DNA from: Planctomycetaceae bacterium
Lineage (GTDB): Bacteria > Planctomycetota > Planctomycetia > Pirellulales > UBA1268
Direction of reading: 5' to 3'
Assembly (NCBI GenBank): GCA_018694455.1
Contig: JABHNP010000154.1
Location: forward strand, 1-8,446
Length of the DNA: 8,446 nucleotides
In this document: positions 1-6,593 of the stretch, one piece after another
How the letters are laid out: every line of letters starts with the position of its first letter
Numbering within the stretch: position 1 is the stretch's first letter
Translations under genes and position numbers: made by a program
Notes under the pieces: generated by a model
What the model saw: only the letters and a program-made list of their open reading frames with translations
What the model was told of the DNA's origin: nothing
The model's database searches: none

Positions 1-346
1 ATCGAGTGCCGGCGTGACAGATATCACCATACAGGGCAATTACATTGGCAGTGCTGTTGGAAGTGCATTTGTCGGCAATACGCAGGGTTCGTATTTCTGG
101 GAAGGTAATCCTGCCAATCCATTGCAATACGCTTTTGCAAGTCTTGGTTATGACTCGACCACGGAACTACCAACACCACCGGGATATATTACAGGTGACG
201 CACTCTTTAGTGCTTTGATTGAACCTGTAAGTGTAGGTGGCGATGTTGATTCCGAAGGGAACGAGAACGCTGACTTTGTTGACGGTGGTTCGACGATCCC
301 ACCAACGCCGCCAGGGCCACCGCCACCAGATCCGGATACCTGGTAA
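1..346 (+). CDS. C-terminal end of a surface/beta-helix-like protein (5' partial)
   Basis: The reading frame is open from base 2, with no stop before the window edge, so the gene begins outside. The GTG at base 14 is internal and not a credible start. The visible part is about 114 residues. It starts with a beta-helix-like stretch (VTDITIQGNYIGSA) rich in Gly, Asn, Ser and Thr, and continues into a Gly/Asp/Glu-rich segment. It ends in a proline-rich tail (PPTPPGPPPPDPDTW) just before TAA. Low charge, small residues and a proline-rich terminus are typical of secreted or surface proteins, but no catalytic motif is visible. It converges on the minus-strand adhesin gene, with 55 bases between the two stop codons. 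It may be a relative of that adhesin, since both share beta-helix-type composition, but the overlap is too short to prove this. Existence of the gene is well supported; its function is not. Confidence 0.7.
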   Translation, partial: SSAGVTDITIQGNYIGSAVGSAFVGNTQGSYFWEGNPANPLQYAFASLGYDSTTELPTPPGYITGDALFSALIEPVSVGGDVDSEGNENADFVDGGSTIPPTPPGPPPPDPDTW

Positions 347-388
347 GGCCGATTCGATTGTGTGCTGGATTCTGTTGAGCGAAGAAGC

Positions 389-403
389 AAGGCGGTTCGC
401 CTT
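389..403. terminator. Hairpin between convergent genes, candidate bidirectional terminator
   Basis: A perfect inverted repeat, AAGGCG-GTT-CGCCTT, gives a 6-bp stem with a 3-base loop. It overlaps the TAA of the minus-strand adhesin gene (402-404) and lies 42 bases after the stop of the plus-strand gene. On the minus strand it is followed by a modestly T-rich stretch (GCTTCTTCGCT) but no true T-run. A terminator role is therefore inferred mainly from its position between two converging genes. Confidence 0.45.
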
Positions 404-3293
404 ATGGCGAAATCTGCAAGCCATTGACGTCGACCGTGACGGTCGAATTGTTCTCGACGTTCACTCCGGAGCCTCCAGCACCATTAACGTCAAACGCACT
501 TTGGATATCGATGAAACCCGAAGATGCGGCTAGTGAAATGGCACCGAATGGTGGGTCGGTCCATGGAGTAACATTCACATTCGGGGTGGTGACGGTCTGC
601 AGAGTGAAGGCAAGTGTGGTGTCACCACTTAGGTTGTCAAAGGTGTTGATAGTAGAAAATGTTGTCGAGGCAGTTTCGATGGAGCTGACACCACCGATTG
701 TGATCGTTCCACCATTTGCAGCTGATATACCGTGTGCCAACAAGTTTGGATTGTTGATTGTCAGATTGCTAAAGGTAGTGGTGTCACCCACTGCAGCACG
801 ATCTGTTATGAGAATGCCTGCCGTTGTTCCACCCGTGACCGATATATCATCGAACGTGAAAGCGCCGCTGCCGCCTGTAATAAGTATGCCGTTTTGTCCT
901 GTGCTGGCGAGTGACGCTCCGGTTACCGAGACAGTCGCGTCAACATTCTGTAAAAGAATTCCCAAACCAGTGTCTGTAAACGGCGTCGCTGTTGGTCCAC
1001 TTAATGTGATACTTCCACGGCCCGCGTCTTCATTGGACCCCGTGGCTAAGAGCAGGTAGCTGGAGCTTGCCGTATTGTCAATTGTGCCAAAGTACGTGAA
1101 CTCAGGTGCCGCCGTTATTAGCCCGGCACCATCGTCGCCGACCTCAATAGCAGCACCAGCAGCGGTGTTCCGAACGATACCAAGGCCCCCGTCCGATGAA
1201 ATCCGTGTTGTACTTGCGTCATCAAAGACATAGATGCCTCGAAGAACCGTGTCTGTGAGTGAGATATTTCCGAGGTTATTCGCAACGGTATCGGCGTTAT
1301 TCGAGATGATGATGCCTTCGCCACCAGTGTCTGAAAGTTCGTTGGTGGTGATGAGGGATCCCGCTGGTGGGCTCCCCACGGCGATATCGAAGGTGCCGGC
1401 ACCGGTATTGCTGTCAATCACGACGAGCGGGCTGGCTATTCCGCCGGTATTCGCTGTGTCACTCACGATCCGTCCGTCATAGCTGACAAGCAGCGCACCG
1501 GTGTTGTTGTCAATCAGAAGGCCAGATCGTGTCATGTTGGCGATGGTTGTGTCTGTGAACTCAATGCCGCCGGTTGAGTCCGTTATTCGAACGCCACGCT
1601 GGATTGCAGCTGTACCGTCGCCGCCAATGTTGACATTGCGAACGGAAGTACCGCCAGCCAACGATATGGCTGAGTTATACGGGTTGGCTGTTGTTCCAAA
1701 AGGCTGAGCGGTTCCATTGAGATCACCACCCTGAACAAGTAGTGCTTCATTCGATCCAACGATGTCAAGATTGGCAATCGTCAGACCGCCTTGCCCATTG
1801 GTGTCAATGCTCGTTCCACCAGGATTACTCAACAATGGGTTGTTTGTGCTTTGTGCTGGAACGGTGAAGAGATATGCATTACTTGCCGTGTTAAACGTTC
1901 CACAATTCGACCCAACTGCGAGGGTAAGTGGCCCGCCACTGCCGACAAGAAACTGGTTGTCTGCGTTGAATGAGAATGAATCACCGTAGAAATTCGGGGC
2001 AACGCGGCTATTGCCTTCGTGAACATAGACAATGTCCCATTGTCGTGTGGCTGCAACATCTGCGTCGGCAAGGTTTGTGAACGGTGCTTCTGCCGTTCCA
2101 TCGCCACCGGCAGCAGCTGTGTTATCAACATGAATGACGTTCCACGGCGTGCCATTGTTTTGTGTGTTTGAGAGGTATTCGGGAGTTTGGTGACCACGAA
2201 CGATATGCTCATTTCGCATCATTGGCTGTTCAAGTTGATCGGGAACATTGCGTCGTCGACTGCCACCCATTCGGTACGTGAGCCGTGCAAAACCTGTAGA
2301 GTCAAAGAACGGGTCATTGTTGTATTGCAGGTTAATGTCCCAATTGTTTGCAACGGTGATATCAAACCGGGTATAGACACCACCAAAAAATGGCACCATT
2401 CGTTCACCCGTTTCTGTGCCGCGACTCCATTCGTTCGCATTGCCGTATGTGTAGCCACCAACAGAGATCATGCCGCCAAATGCTTCAAGCTTTGGAATCC
2501 ACGCACCGACCTCAAGATCGGCTCCACCAAGTGCGGCATCAAGCCCATAGTCGCACATAATGTAGTTTTTGGACCATGGTGTGCCAGGGGCTCCAACGTT
2601 GTATGCAGTTGTGCCAACAGGCATGTATCCATTACTTCGAATAGCTCCCCTGTCGGTGACATATTCTCCAGAGAAACCTACCTGCTGATAGACGTGACCA
2701 AATTGTCCAAACTCAGTATTGCCCGTGCCAGCATACTGGTTCATGTCGCCGTCATAATCCCAGTACAGTCCCAAGCCAAGCAATGATCCGTTATCGGTAA
2801 GTTGTTTTCGGACAATACCGACGTTTGAGAAAAACCCGCCATTGGTTGAAAGATGCGTTCGAAGGTCAGCAGACCAGAAACCACCGAGATCATCCTGCGC
2901 GTAGGGAATAAAACCACCGAGGGTCATGTAACTACCAAAATATCCAAGACCTCTTCCAGCACCATTGATTCCGTAATAGAAGAATCCCGGGCCAGCGTCA
3001 TTGAAGCTTCCGAGTGCTCCGAGTCCACGATTGACAACACCATTGGCGACACCTGAAGGCTGTGACATTGATGATTGACCGACCTGCGCAAGGCACTGTA
3101 GTGGTGTTTGGAAACTCAGCGATGCTATCAAGGCCAAAGTTGCTGCTCGGCGCGCATGTTTCTTCCAAGATGATGCTCTGCGCTTTAGCAATTGAATTCG
3201 CGCAGTAGTTCGGCGAGTCAGTTTTCGTCGACGGCGTTTCGTGGCCGGTGCGGTCATTGTGTTACTTCTTTGAACGGGGGCGTGTCGCATCAT
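402..3293 (-). CDS. Inverse-autotransporter-like barrel with beta-helix passenger (probable adhesin)
   Basis: This 963-residue protein is probably exported and anchored in the outer membrane. Residues 19-49 hold 16 Lys/Arg, followed by a hydrophobic core (about 50-66) and a likely signal-peptidase site near CLAQ (67-70). Residues about 85-345 form a Gly/aromatic-rich barrel. Its motifs LGLGLYWDYDGD (about 172-183) and IRSNGYMPVG (about 218-227) match the inverse autotransporter (intimin/invasin, type Ve) beta domain, and it closes at FARLTYRMGG. A linker with RNEHIV leads to PWNVIHVDN...GGDGTAEAPF (about 383-405), a common entry to right-handed parallel beta-helices. From there to the C-terminus the protein is repetitive and rich in Gly, Thr, Asn and Asp (rungs such as GILITGGSG), as in pectate-lyase-like folds. 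No catalytic residues are evident. In-frame starts are ATG 3293, ATG 3290 and ATG 3257; the first two have the better ribosome binding sites. There is no recognisable C-terminal cap, the last residues being NGLQISP. Adhesion is inferred from the family. Confidence 0.85.
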   Translation of the reverse strand: MMRHAPVQRSNTMTAPATKRRRRKLTRRTTARIQLLKRRASSWKKHARRAATLALIASLSFQTPLQCLAQVGQSSMSQPSGVANGVVNRGLGALGSFNDAGPGFFYYGINGAGRGLGYFGSYMTLGGFIPYAQDDLGGFWSADLRTHLSTNGGFFSNVGIVRKQLTDNGSLLGLGLYWDYDGDMNQYAGTGNTEFGQFGHVYQQVGFSGEYVTDRGAIRSNGYMPVGTTAYNVGAPGTPWSKNYIMCDYGLDAALGGADLEVGAWIPKLEAFGGMISVGGYTYGNANEWSRGTETGERMVPFFGGVYTRFDITVANNWDINLQYNNDPFFDSTGFARLTYRMGGSRRRNVPDQLEQPMMRNEHIVRGHQTPEYLSNTQNNGTPWNVIHVDNTAAAGGDGTAEAPFTNLADADVAATRQWDIVYVHEGNSRVAPNFYGDSFSFNADNQFLVGSGGPLTLAVGSNCGTFNTASNAYLFTVPAQSTNNPLLSNPGGTSIDTNGQGGLTIANLDIVGSNEALLVQGGDLNGTAQPFGTTANPYNSAISLAGGTSVRNVNIGGDGTAAIQRGVRITDSTGGIEFTDTTIANMTRSGLLIDNNTGALLVSYDGRIVSDTANTGGIASPLVVIDSNTGAGTFDIAVGSPPAGSLITTNELSDTGGEGIIISNNADTVANNLGNISLTDTVLRGIYVFDDASTTRISSDGGLGIVRNTAAGAAIEVGDDGAGLITAAPEFTYFGTIDNTASSSYLLLATGSNEDAGRGSITLSGPTATPFTDTGLGILLQNVDATVSVTGASLASTGQNGILITGGSGAFTFDDISVTGGTTAGILITDRAAVGDTTTFSNLTINNPNLLAHGISAANGGTITIGGVSSIETASTTFSTINTFDNLSGDTTLAFTLQTVTTPNVNVTPWTDPPFGAISLAASSGFIDIQSAFDVNGAGGSGVNVENNSTVTVDVNGLQISP
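430..446. repeat. 17-base palindrome inside the 3' end of the adhesin gene
   Basis: TCGACCGT-G-ACGGTCGA has perfect 8-base arms around one central base. It lies in the codons for the last beta-helix residues (TVTVDV). A second overlapping pair, ACGTCGA at 427-433 and TCGACGT at 454-460, could form a competing stem. It may be chance from Val/Thr/Asp codons, or it may affect mRNA 3'-end folding. Confidence 0.5.
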
Positions 3294-3295
3294 CG

Positions 3296-3309
3296 CTCCA
3301 GGTCCTCTT
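3296..3309 (-). promoter_or_regulatory. Ribosome binding region of the adhesin gene
   Basis: Read on the minus strand, AAGAGGA (3303-3309) lies 9 bases before ATG 3293, and GGAG (3296-3299) lies 5 bases before ATG 3290. The two adjacent ATGs are therefore each served by a purine-rich site. The alternative ATG at 3257 has only a weak AGAAG upstream. This favours the long form of the basic signal-peptide n-region. Confidence 0.5.
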
Positions 3310-3421
3310 CACCTCTGGCCCCCTAGTACGAGAGACTCCCGTGTAGAAAGACCGTTACGATCGTCATTAGTGATCGTCTTACGCCGACCCGCAGCATGAG
3401 AATTTTCGACAAAAGGTTCGG

Positions 3422-3461
3422 GACCAGTACTGGCTTTGAAGGCTGCCAGCTTTGCCTGGTC
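3422..3461 (-). promoter_or_regulatory. Nested inverted repeat, candidate structured leader RNA or terminator
   Basis: On the minus strand, GACCAG and CTGGTC (6-bp arms at 3456-3461 and 3422-3427) enclose CTGGC and GCCAG (5-bp arms at 3445-3449 and 3430-3434), with a 10-base loop. CCAG and CTGG alternate, so other pairings are possible, for example the first CCAG with the first CTGG. It lies about 130 bases after the receptor stop and about 130 bases before the adhesin start, and is followed by CCTTTTG, a weak T-run. It does not match the GEMM-I cyclic-di-GMP aptamer or another riboswitch I can recognise. Confidence 0.4.
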
Positions 3462-3589
3462 TGCGCAGATCACCGTCTGTTGAGATAAAATCCGAGGGAA
3501 ACGTCTGGATTCTGGGTGGTTAAGAACCATGAGCGGCGATGTTCACGGTATCTTCGAGTTAGCTAGACTCTTTGCGATCAGCGATTACA

Positions 3590-5653
3590 TCAGGCGTCGA
3601 TGATACGAAATCGACTGACTGTGTTCGTCATCCCTTCAATGGCATCTTCCATATGGGCAGATGCTTTTCGGAATTCCGTCAGCGTTTCGGTCGCGGCTTT
3701 TGAGTTGTCAGAGAGTGACACAAGGTTTTCGGCAATCTGGGTAGCGCCCGAAGTCTGGGCCTGCATGCCCTCATTGACCTGATCAAAGCGTTGATTCAAA
3801 CCCTGTACTTTATCAATAACAGTTGAGAACTGCTCACTGATACTGCTGACTTTTTGAACGCCAGTTTTGACTTCCGCTGAAAAGCGGTCCATCTGCATGA
3901 CACCAGCGGCGACAGCCTGTTGCATCTGTTCAACAAGTCGTTCGATATCAAGTGTGGCGACTGCAGTCTGGTCGGCAAGACGGCGAATTTCACGAGCTAC
4001 TACAAGGAAGCCGTGTCCATATTCACCAGCCTTCTCGGCTTCGATGGCAGCATTGATAGAAAGCAGATTGGTCTGATCAGCGACTTTCGTAATGGTTGTA
4101 ATCACAACATTAATGTCTTCGGCTCGCTGCCTGATGAGTGAAAGCCGTTCGGAAAATTCGCCTGTCGCAGTTTCGAGATGCGACATGGTTTGGCCAACCC
4201 CAGTAAGGTCTTCACGGCCTGCTGAGGCGACTTCTGCAGTATCAGTCGCAACGTCGGCAACGTCAGCCATCGTCTCACCGAGTTCCTTACCAGTGACTGA
4301 TATTTCACGGCTCGCGACTGCTGCTTCACTTGTGCTTTTTTCAAATGCCTGAACGACTGACTCTTGCTGACTTGAAGCGGCAGAAAGCTGCTTTGCTGTG
4401 GAGGTCAGATCAACGCCAGATCGTTTCACCTGCGAAACAATTTCACGCAGGCTGCCAGTCATAGCCCCAATGTCACGAAGGAGTTGACCAGATTCGTCAG
4501 TGCACGAAATCGCAGTTTCCTCAAGTGCTGCGCCTGTAAGGTCACCCTCTGCGACTCGTTGTGCTGCGTGTGCGGACTGCTCAATACGGCGTGTCAGGCT
4601 GGCTGTCAGCCAATAAATAAGACCAAGAACGGTAGAGAACCCAACGATCGCGACTGCGAGCGTAAAAAGAAGCGGCCCGGTAATCTTTGCGATGACGTCT
4701 TTCCGTGGCAATTCCATTACAACGGTCCATGAACCAGTAGGGATTTCTTTGGCGGCATAGAAGCACTGTTCTTTTGAAAGCGGGTCAGTATCAGATAAAA
4801 GATCAGTTGTGATGGCCGGCCCCGTGCTGCCGTCATGAAATTGTTGGAGAACATCCGCGTATTCGGTGACCCCAATTTTTTTTGTTTTCATGTCGACACC
4901 ATCCACAGTGGAAGCAATCACAGAGCCGAGGCGGCTGACAAGAATGATGTCGATATTCCAGCCGGCTTCTTTTTGTCGTACCTTGATGGCTTCTAGGTCT
5001 TTGGTTAACTGATCGAGCGCTCGGTCAACGCCAGCAACCCCAGCAAATTTTCCATCGATCATGATGGGGTAAGTCTGTTCAACCATGAATTTACCCTCGT
5101 AGTCGTAGGGTTCAGTCACCATGGCCTTGTTTGTGTCTGCCGGGTTTTCAGCTCGCTGTTTGCAGCCTGCGTAGTAAAGCTTCTCGAGGCCAACGCACGG
5201 TTCGAGACTTATCTTGGTGTCATCTGCAAGTTCACGGAAATAATAAGGCAGGAAGCGGCCGTCTTTCCCAAGGGCTTCTTTGGGCAATGTGGCAGAAGCA
5301 TCTGCGTCTCGACCGTCTGCATTTGTCTCGTATCCAAAATATGCTGCAGTAAACTGTGGGTTTTGTTCAAGAATCGACTTGGCGAAAGACATCGATTTTT
5401 CACGCTGGCCAAAGAGACCATTTTCAGCGGCTATTGCCATCGTGCGAGATGCCGTGACTGCTTGGAGCGTACCACGATCAATTTCGGTAGCGATGACTGC
5501 GGTGCGCTCGCGAAGAATTTCTTCTGCAAACTCTAAAAGTGCATTCTCAACACTTTCGGAGTTCGTGACGTGTATAACCGTGAAAATAAGTGCTGCTGGC
5601 AGAATGCCGAGCAGTAACATGCGATTCCGAATGCCAAGATTTGGTAGTTTCAT
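3590..5653 (-). CDS. Methyl-accepting receptor with Cache-like sensor and WspA-like signalling tip
   Basis: This is a transmembrane chemoreceptor-type signal transducer, 687 residues from the chosen ATG at 5653. TM1 is about residues 11-29. A large periplasmic sensor spans about 30-325, with features of a double Cache domain: DGRFLPYYFRE near 131-141, then EPYDYEGKF and GVAGVDRALDQL near 181-215. Cys153 and Cys164 could form a disulfide. TM2 is about 326-349, and a HAMP domain follows (RRIEQSA...VAEGDLT). The coiled-coil signalling domain has its hairpin tip at about 524-552 (VADQTNLLSINAAIEAEKAG, then EYGHGFLVVAREIRRLADQT). The EAEKAGEYG form of the tip resembles WspA of the surface-sensing Wsp pathway, rather than the EAARAGE of most receptors. 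There is no C-terminal NWETF-like tether. The frame is open to an ATG at 5794, but those 47 extra residues are unlike a receptor N-terminus and would overlap the divergent regulatory region; the ATG at 5653 directly precedes TM1, although it lacks a clear Shine-Dalgarno site. No che genes are nearby. Confidence 0.88.
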   Translation of the reverse strand: MKLPNLGIRNRMLLLGILPAALIFTVIHVTNSESVENALLEFAEEILRERTAVIATEIDRGTLQAVTASRTMAIAAENGLFGQREKSMSFAKSILEQNPQFTAAYFGYETNADGRDADASATLPKEALGKDGRFLPYYFRELADDTKISLEPCVGLEKLYYAGCKQRAENPADTNKAMVTEPYDYEGKFMVEQTYPIMIDGKFAGVAGVDRALDQLTKDLEAIKVRQKEAGWNIDIILVSRLGSVIASTVDGVDMKTKKIGVTEYADVLQQFHDGSTGPAITTDLLSDTDPLSKEQCFYAAKEIPTGSWTVVMELPRKDVIAKITGPLLFTLAVAIVGFSTVLGLIYWLTASLTRRIEQSAHAAQRVAEGDLTGAALEETAISCTDESGQLLRDIGAMTGSLREIVSQVKRSGVDLTSTAKQLSAASSQQESVVQAFEKSTSEAAVASREISVTGKELGETMADVADVATDTAEVASAGREDLTGVGQTMSHLETATGEFSERLSLIRQRAEDINVVITTITKVADQTNLLSINAAIEAEKAGEYGHGFLVVAREIRRLADQTAVATLDIERLVEQMQQAVAAGVMQMDRFSAEVKTGVQKVSSISEQFSTVIDKVQGLNQRFDQVNEGMQAQTSGATQIAENLVSLSDNSKAATETLTEFRKASAHMEDAIEGMTNTVSRFRIIDA

Positions 5654-5781
5654 AGGATGAACTGAAGGGCTTGCGAGCAGCGGTAGAAAGGCCGGATTTT
5701 TGGAGGAGATTCCCCTATAGAATAGGCTACCTTGTAAAACTGTTCTGGTCAGGAAGAAAATTCGGGCATGGCGTGAGAATG

Positions 5782-5821
5782 TCAGTCCGTACAATCGTTA
5801 CATTGAGAATGCACGGACTGA
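5782..5821. promoter_or_regulatory. Inverted repeat in the divergent intergenic region
   Basis: TCAGTCCGT (5782-5790) and ACGGACTGA (5813-5821) are perfect 9-base inverted arms separated by 22 bases. They lie between the divergent receptor and HAD-phosphatase genes, beside the tandem 14-bp repeats. The layout suits a protein-binding operator or a looped hairpin; the binding factor is unknown. Confidence 0.55.
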
Positions 5822-5832
5822 TGATTCGCATG

Positions 5833-5874
5833 CAGTAGAAATCATGTGGTGGAAATCATGCAGTGGAAGTCGTG
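5833..5874. repeat. Three tandem 14-bp repeats upstream of the HAD gene
   Basis: The copies are CAGTAGAAATCATG (5833-5846), TGGTGGAAATCATG (5847-5860) and CAGTGGAAGTCGTG (5861-5874), head to tail with no spacer. The preceding 14 bases (5819-5832, TGATGATTCGCATG) match the second copy at 8 of 14 positions and may be a decayed fourth copy. They end just before a TATAAA element and lie about 50 bases upstream of the chosen HAD start. Regulator binding sites are the simplest reading; a replication slippage scar is the alternative. Confidence 0.75.
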
Positions 5875-5876
5875 TT

Positions 5877-5882
5877 TATAAA
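5877..5882 (+). promoter_or_regulatory. Possible -10 element for the HAD/threonine ammonia-lyase operon
   Basis: TATAAA lies directly after the tandem repeats and would place transcription initiation near 5889, giving a leader of about 40 bases. No good -35 hexamer stands 16-18 bases upstream, since that position is occupied by the repeats. This would fit an activator-dependent promoter. The call rests on one short AT-rich hexamer. Confidence 0.3.
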
Positions 5883-5927
5883 GGTATGAACGAACTTTTT
5901 GGGGAGCGAATGGCCTTTGGAGCCACA

Positions 5928-6593
5928 ATGAATCTCATGAATAACCCGCAGAAATTAACGGCTGATTGGCGGCTCCAAGACTATACGGCCATTCTTTTTG
6001 ATTGTGACGGCACGCTTGCTGACACGATGCCTGCTCATTATCGAGCATGGCTTCATGTGACAAATCATCATGGGCTTCGCTTTGATGAAGATTACTTTTA
6101 TGCCCTTGGCGGTCGGCCGACACGAGACATCCTTGCAACACTTGCAGGTGAAGCGTCGATTGAGATCGATCTGGATCAGGCCTCTGAGATGAAGGAGCAG
6201 GCGTTTCTCGAGCAGGTAGCCCATGTGAAGGCAATTGACCCTGTTATTGCCGCAGTACGTCGCGCTCATGGTCATGTTCCAGTAGCAGTTGTGACCGGTG
6301 GATACCGAGATGTGTGCGAGAAAATCCTTTGCCAAATTGGTGTTCGTGAATATTTCGATGTCATTGTTGCCAGTGAAGATACAAGTCGACATAAGCCGGA
6401 TCCGGATCCGTTTCTGGAAGCAGCCAGTCGTCTTGGTGTACAGCCAGAGGGTTGTCTTGTGTGGGAGGACAGTGATCTTGGCGTAGAGTCTGCTCGTCGA
6501 GCAGGGATGCACTGGATTGATGTGCGATCATTTCATCAACCAGAACGGCTGACTGAGCGGGCTACTGAAACAGATGCTGGAGGTGGCCCGTGA
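5928..6593 (+). CDS. HAD-superfamily phosphatase, YqaB/beta-phosphoglucomutase type
   Basis: This is a cytoplasmic phosphohydrolase or phosphomutase of 221 residues, the usual size for the family. Motif I is FDCDGT, with nucleophile Asp25 and acid/base Asp27. A helical cap covers about residues 35-95. Motif II is VVTGG (Thr123), motif III is HKPDPDPF (Lys156), and motif IV is WEDSDLG (Glu180, Asp181). The end of the core, ARRAGMHWIDVR, closely resembles E. coli YqaB, a fructose-1-phosphate phosphatase. A sugar phosphate is therefore a likely substrate, but the specificity is not determined. ATG 5928 is chosen because GGAG stands 5 bases upstream and the fold begins soon after. In-frame ATGs at 5844, 5886 and 5910 would add residues without domain support and reach into the repeat region, although 5910 has GGGGAG only 3 bases upstream. 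The stop overlaps the start of the next gene, which points to an operon. Confidence 0.88.
   Translation: MNLMNNPQKLTADWRLQDYTAILFDCDGTLADTMPAHYRAWLHVTNHHGLRFDEDYFYALGGRPTRDILATLAGEASIEIDLDQASEMKEQAFLEQVAHVKAIDPVIAAVRRAHGHVPVAVVTGGYRDVCEKILCQIGVREYFDVIVASEDTSRHKPDPDPFLEAASRLGVQPEGCLVWEDSDLGVESARRAGMHWIDVRSFHQPERLTERATETDAGGGP
6579..6583 (+). promoter_or_regulatory. Strong Shine-Dalgarno site for a GTG start
   Basis: GGAGG stands 6 bases before the GTG at 6590 and lies inside the last codons of the HAD gene. It supports the GTG as the true start and, with the four-base GTGA overlap, suggests coupled translation of the two genes. Confidence 0.75.

Larger units (their letters stand above)
3294..3589. 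other. Intergenic region between receptor and adhesin genes
   Basis: This is about 296 bases without a convincing gene. A 73-codon minus-strand frame (3530-3309) has no good ribosome site or protein-like composition and is not accepted. The region must carry the end of the receptor transcript and, unless the two are cotranscribed, the adhesin promoter. No clear -35/-10 pair was found. Symmetric elements are ACGATC/GATCGT (3357-3362 and 3372-3377), the direct repeat GATCGTC (3359-3365 and 3372-3378), TGGTT-AAG-AACCA (3517-3529), and the larger nested hairpin listed separately. Confidence 0.6.

Noticed and set aside
424..1059. Plus-strand 211-codon open frame opposite the adhesin gene
   Set aside because: It lies wholly antisense to the strongly supported adhesin frame, and its Val/Pro/Ser-rich composition is what reverse-complement Gly/Thr/Asp codons give. 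The same applies to the plus-strand frame at 2187-2786.
3084..3110. Lipoprotein signal (lipobox) in the adhesin
   Set aside because: The cysteine follows PLQ, which does not fit the [LVI][AST][GA]C lipobox; signal peptidase I cleavage near CLAQ fits better.
1..3293. Invertible DNA switch exchanging the C-termini of the two convergent surface genes
   Set aside because: No recombinase gene and no matching long inverted repeats flanking an invertible segment are visible; the hairpin at 389-403 alone is better explained as a terminator.
3422..3461. Cyclic-di-GMP (GEMM-I) riboswitch upstream of the adhesin
   Set aside because: Tempting because of the WspA-like receptor and the GGCAAAG string, but the conserved second-half motif (ACGCAAAGCC) and the expected stem order are absent.
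3309..3530. 73-codon minus-strand frame in the receptor-adhesin gap
   Set aside because: No good ribosome binding site, mixed composition without hydrophobic core or motif, and it runs through the nested hairpin. More likely untranslated leader.
5654..5794. Longer receptor start giving 47 extra N-terminal residues
   Set aside because: The added sequence does not resemble a receptor N-terminus, and its start codon overlaps the inverted repeat. The ATG at 5653 sits directly before TM1 as in typical receptors.
5833..5874. CRISPR-like array
   Set aside because: The 14-bp copies are directly adjacent with no spacers and are too short for CRISPR repeats.
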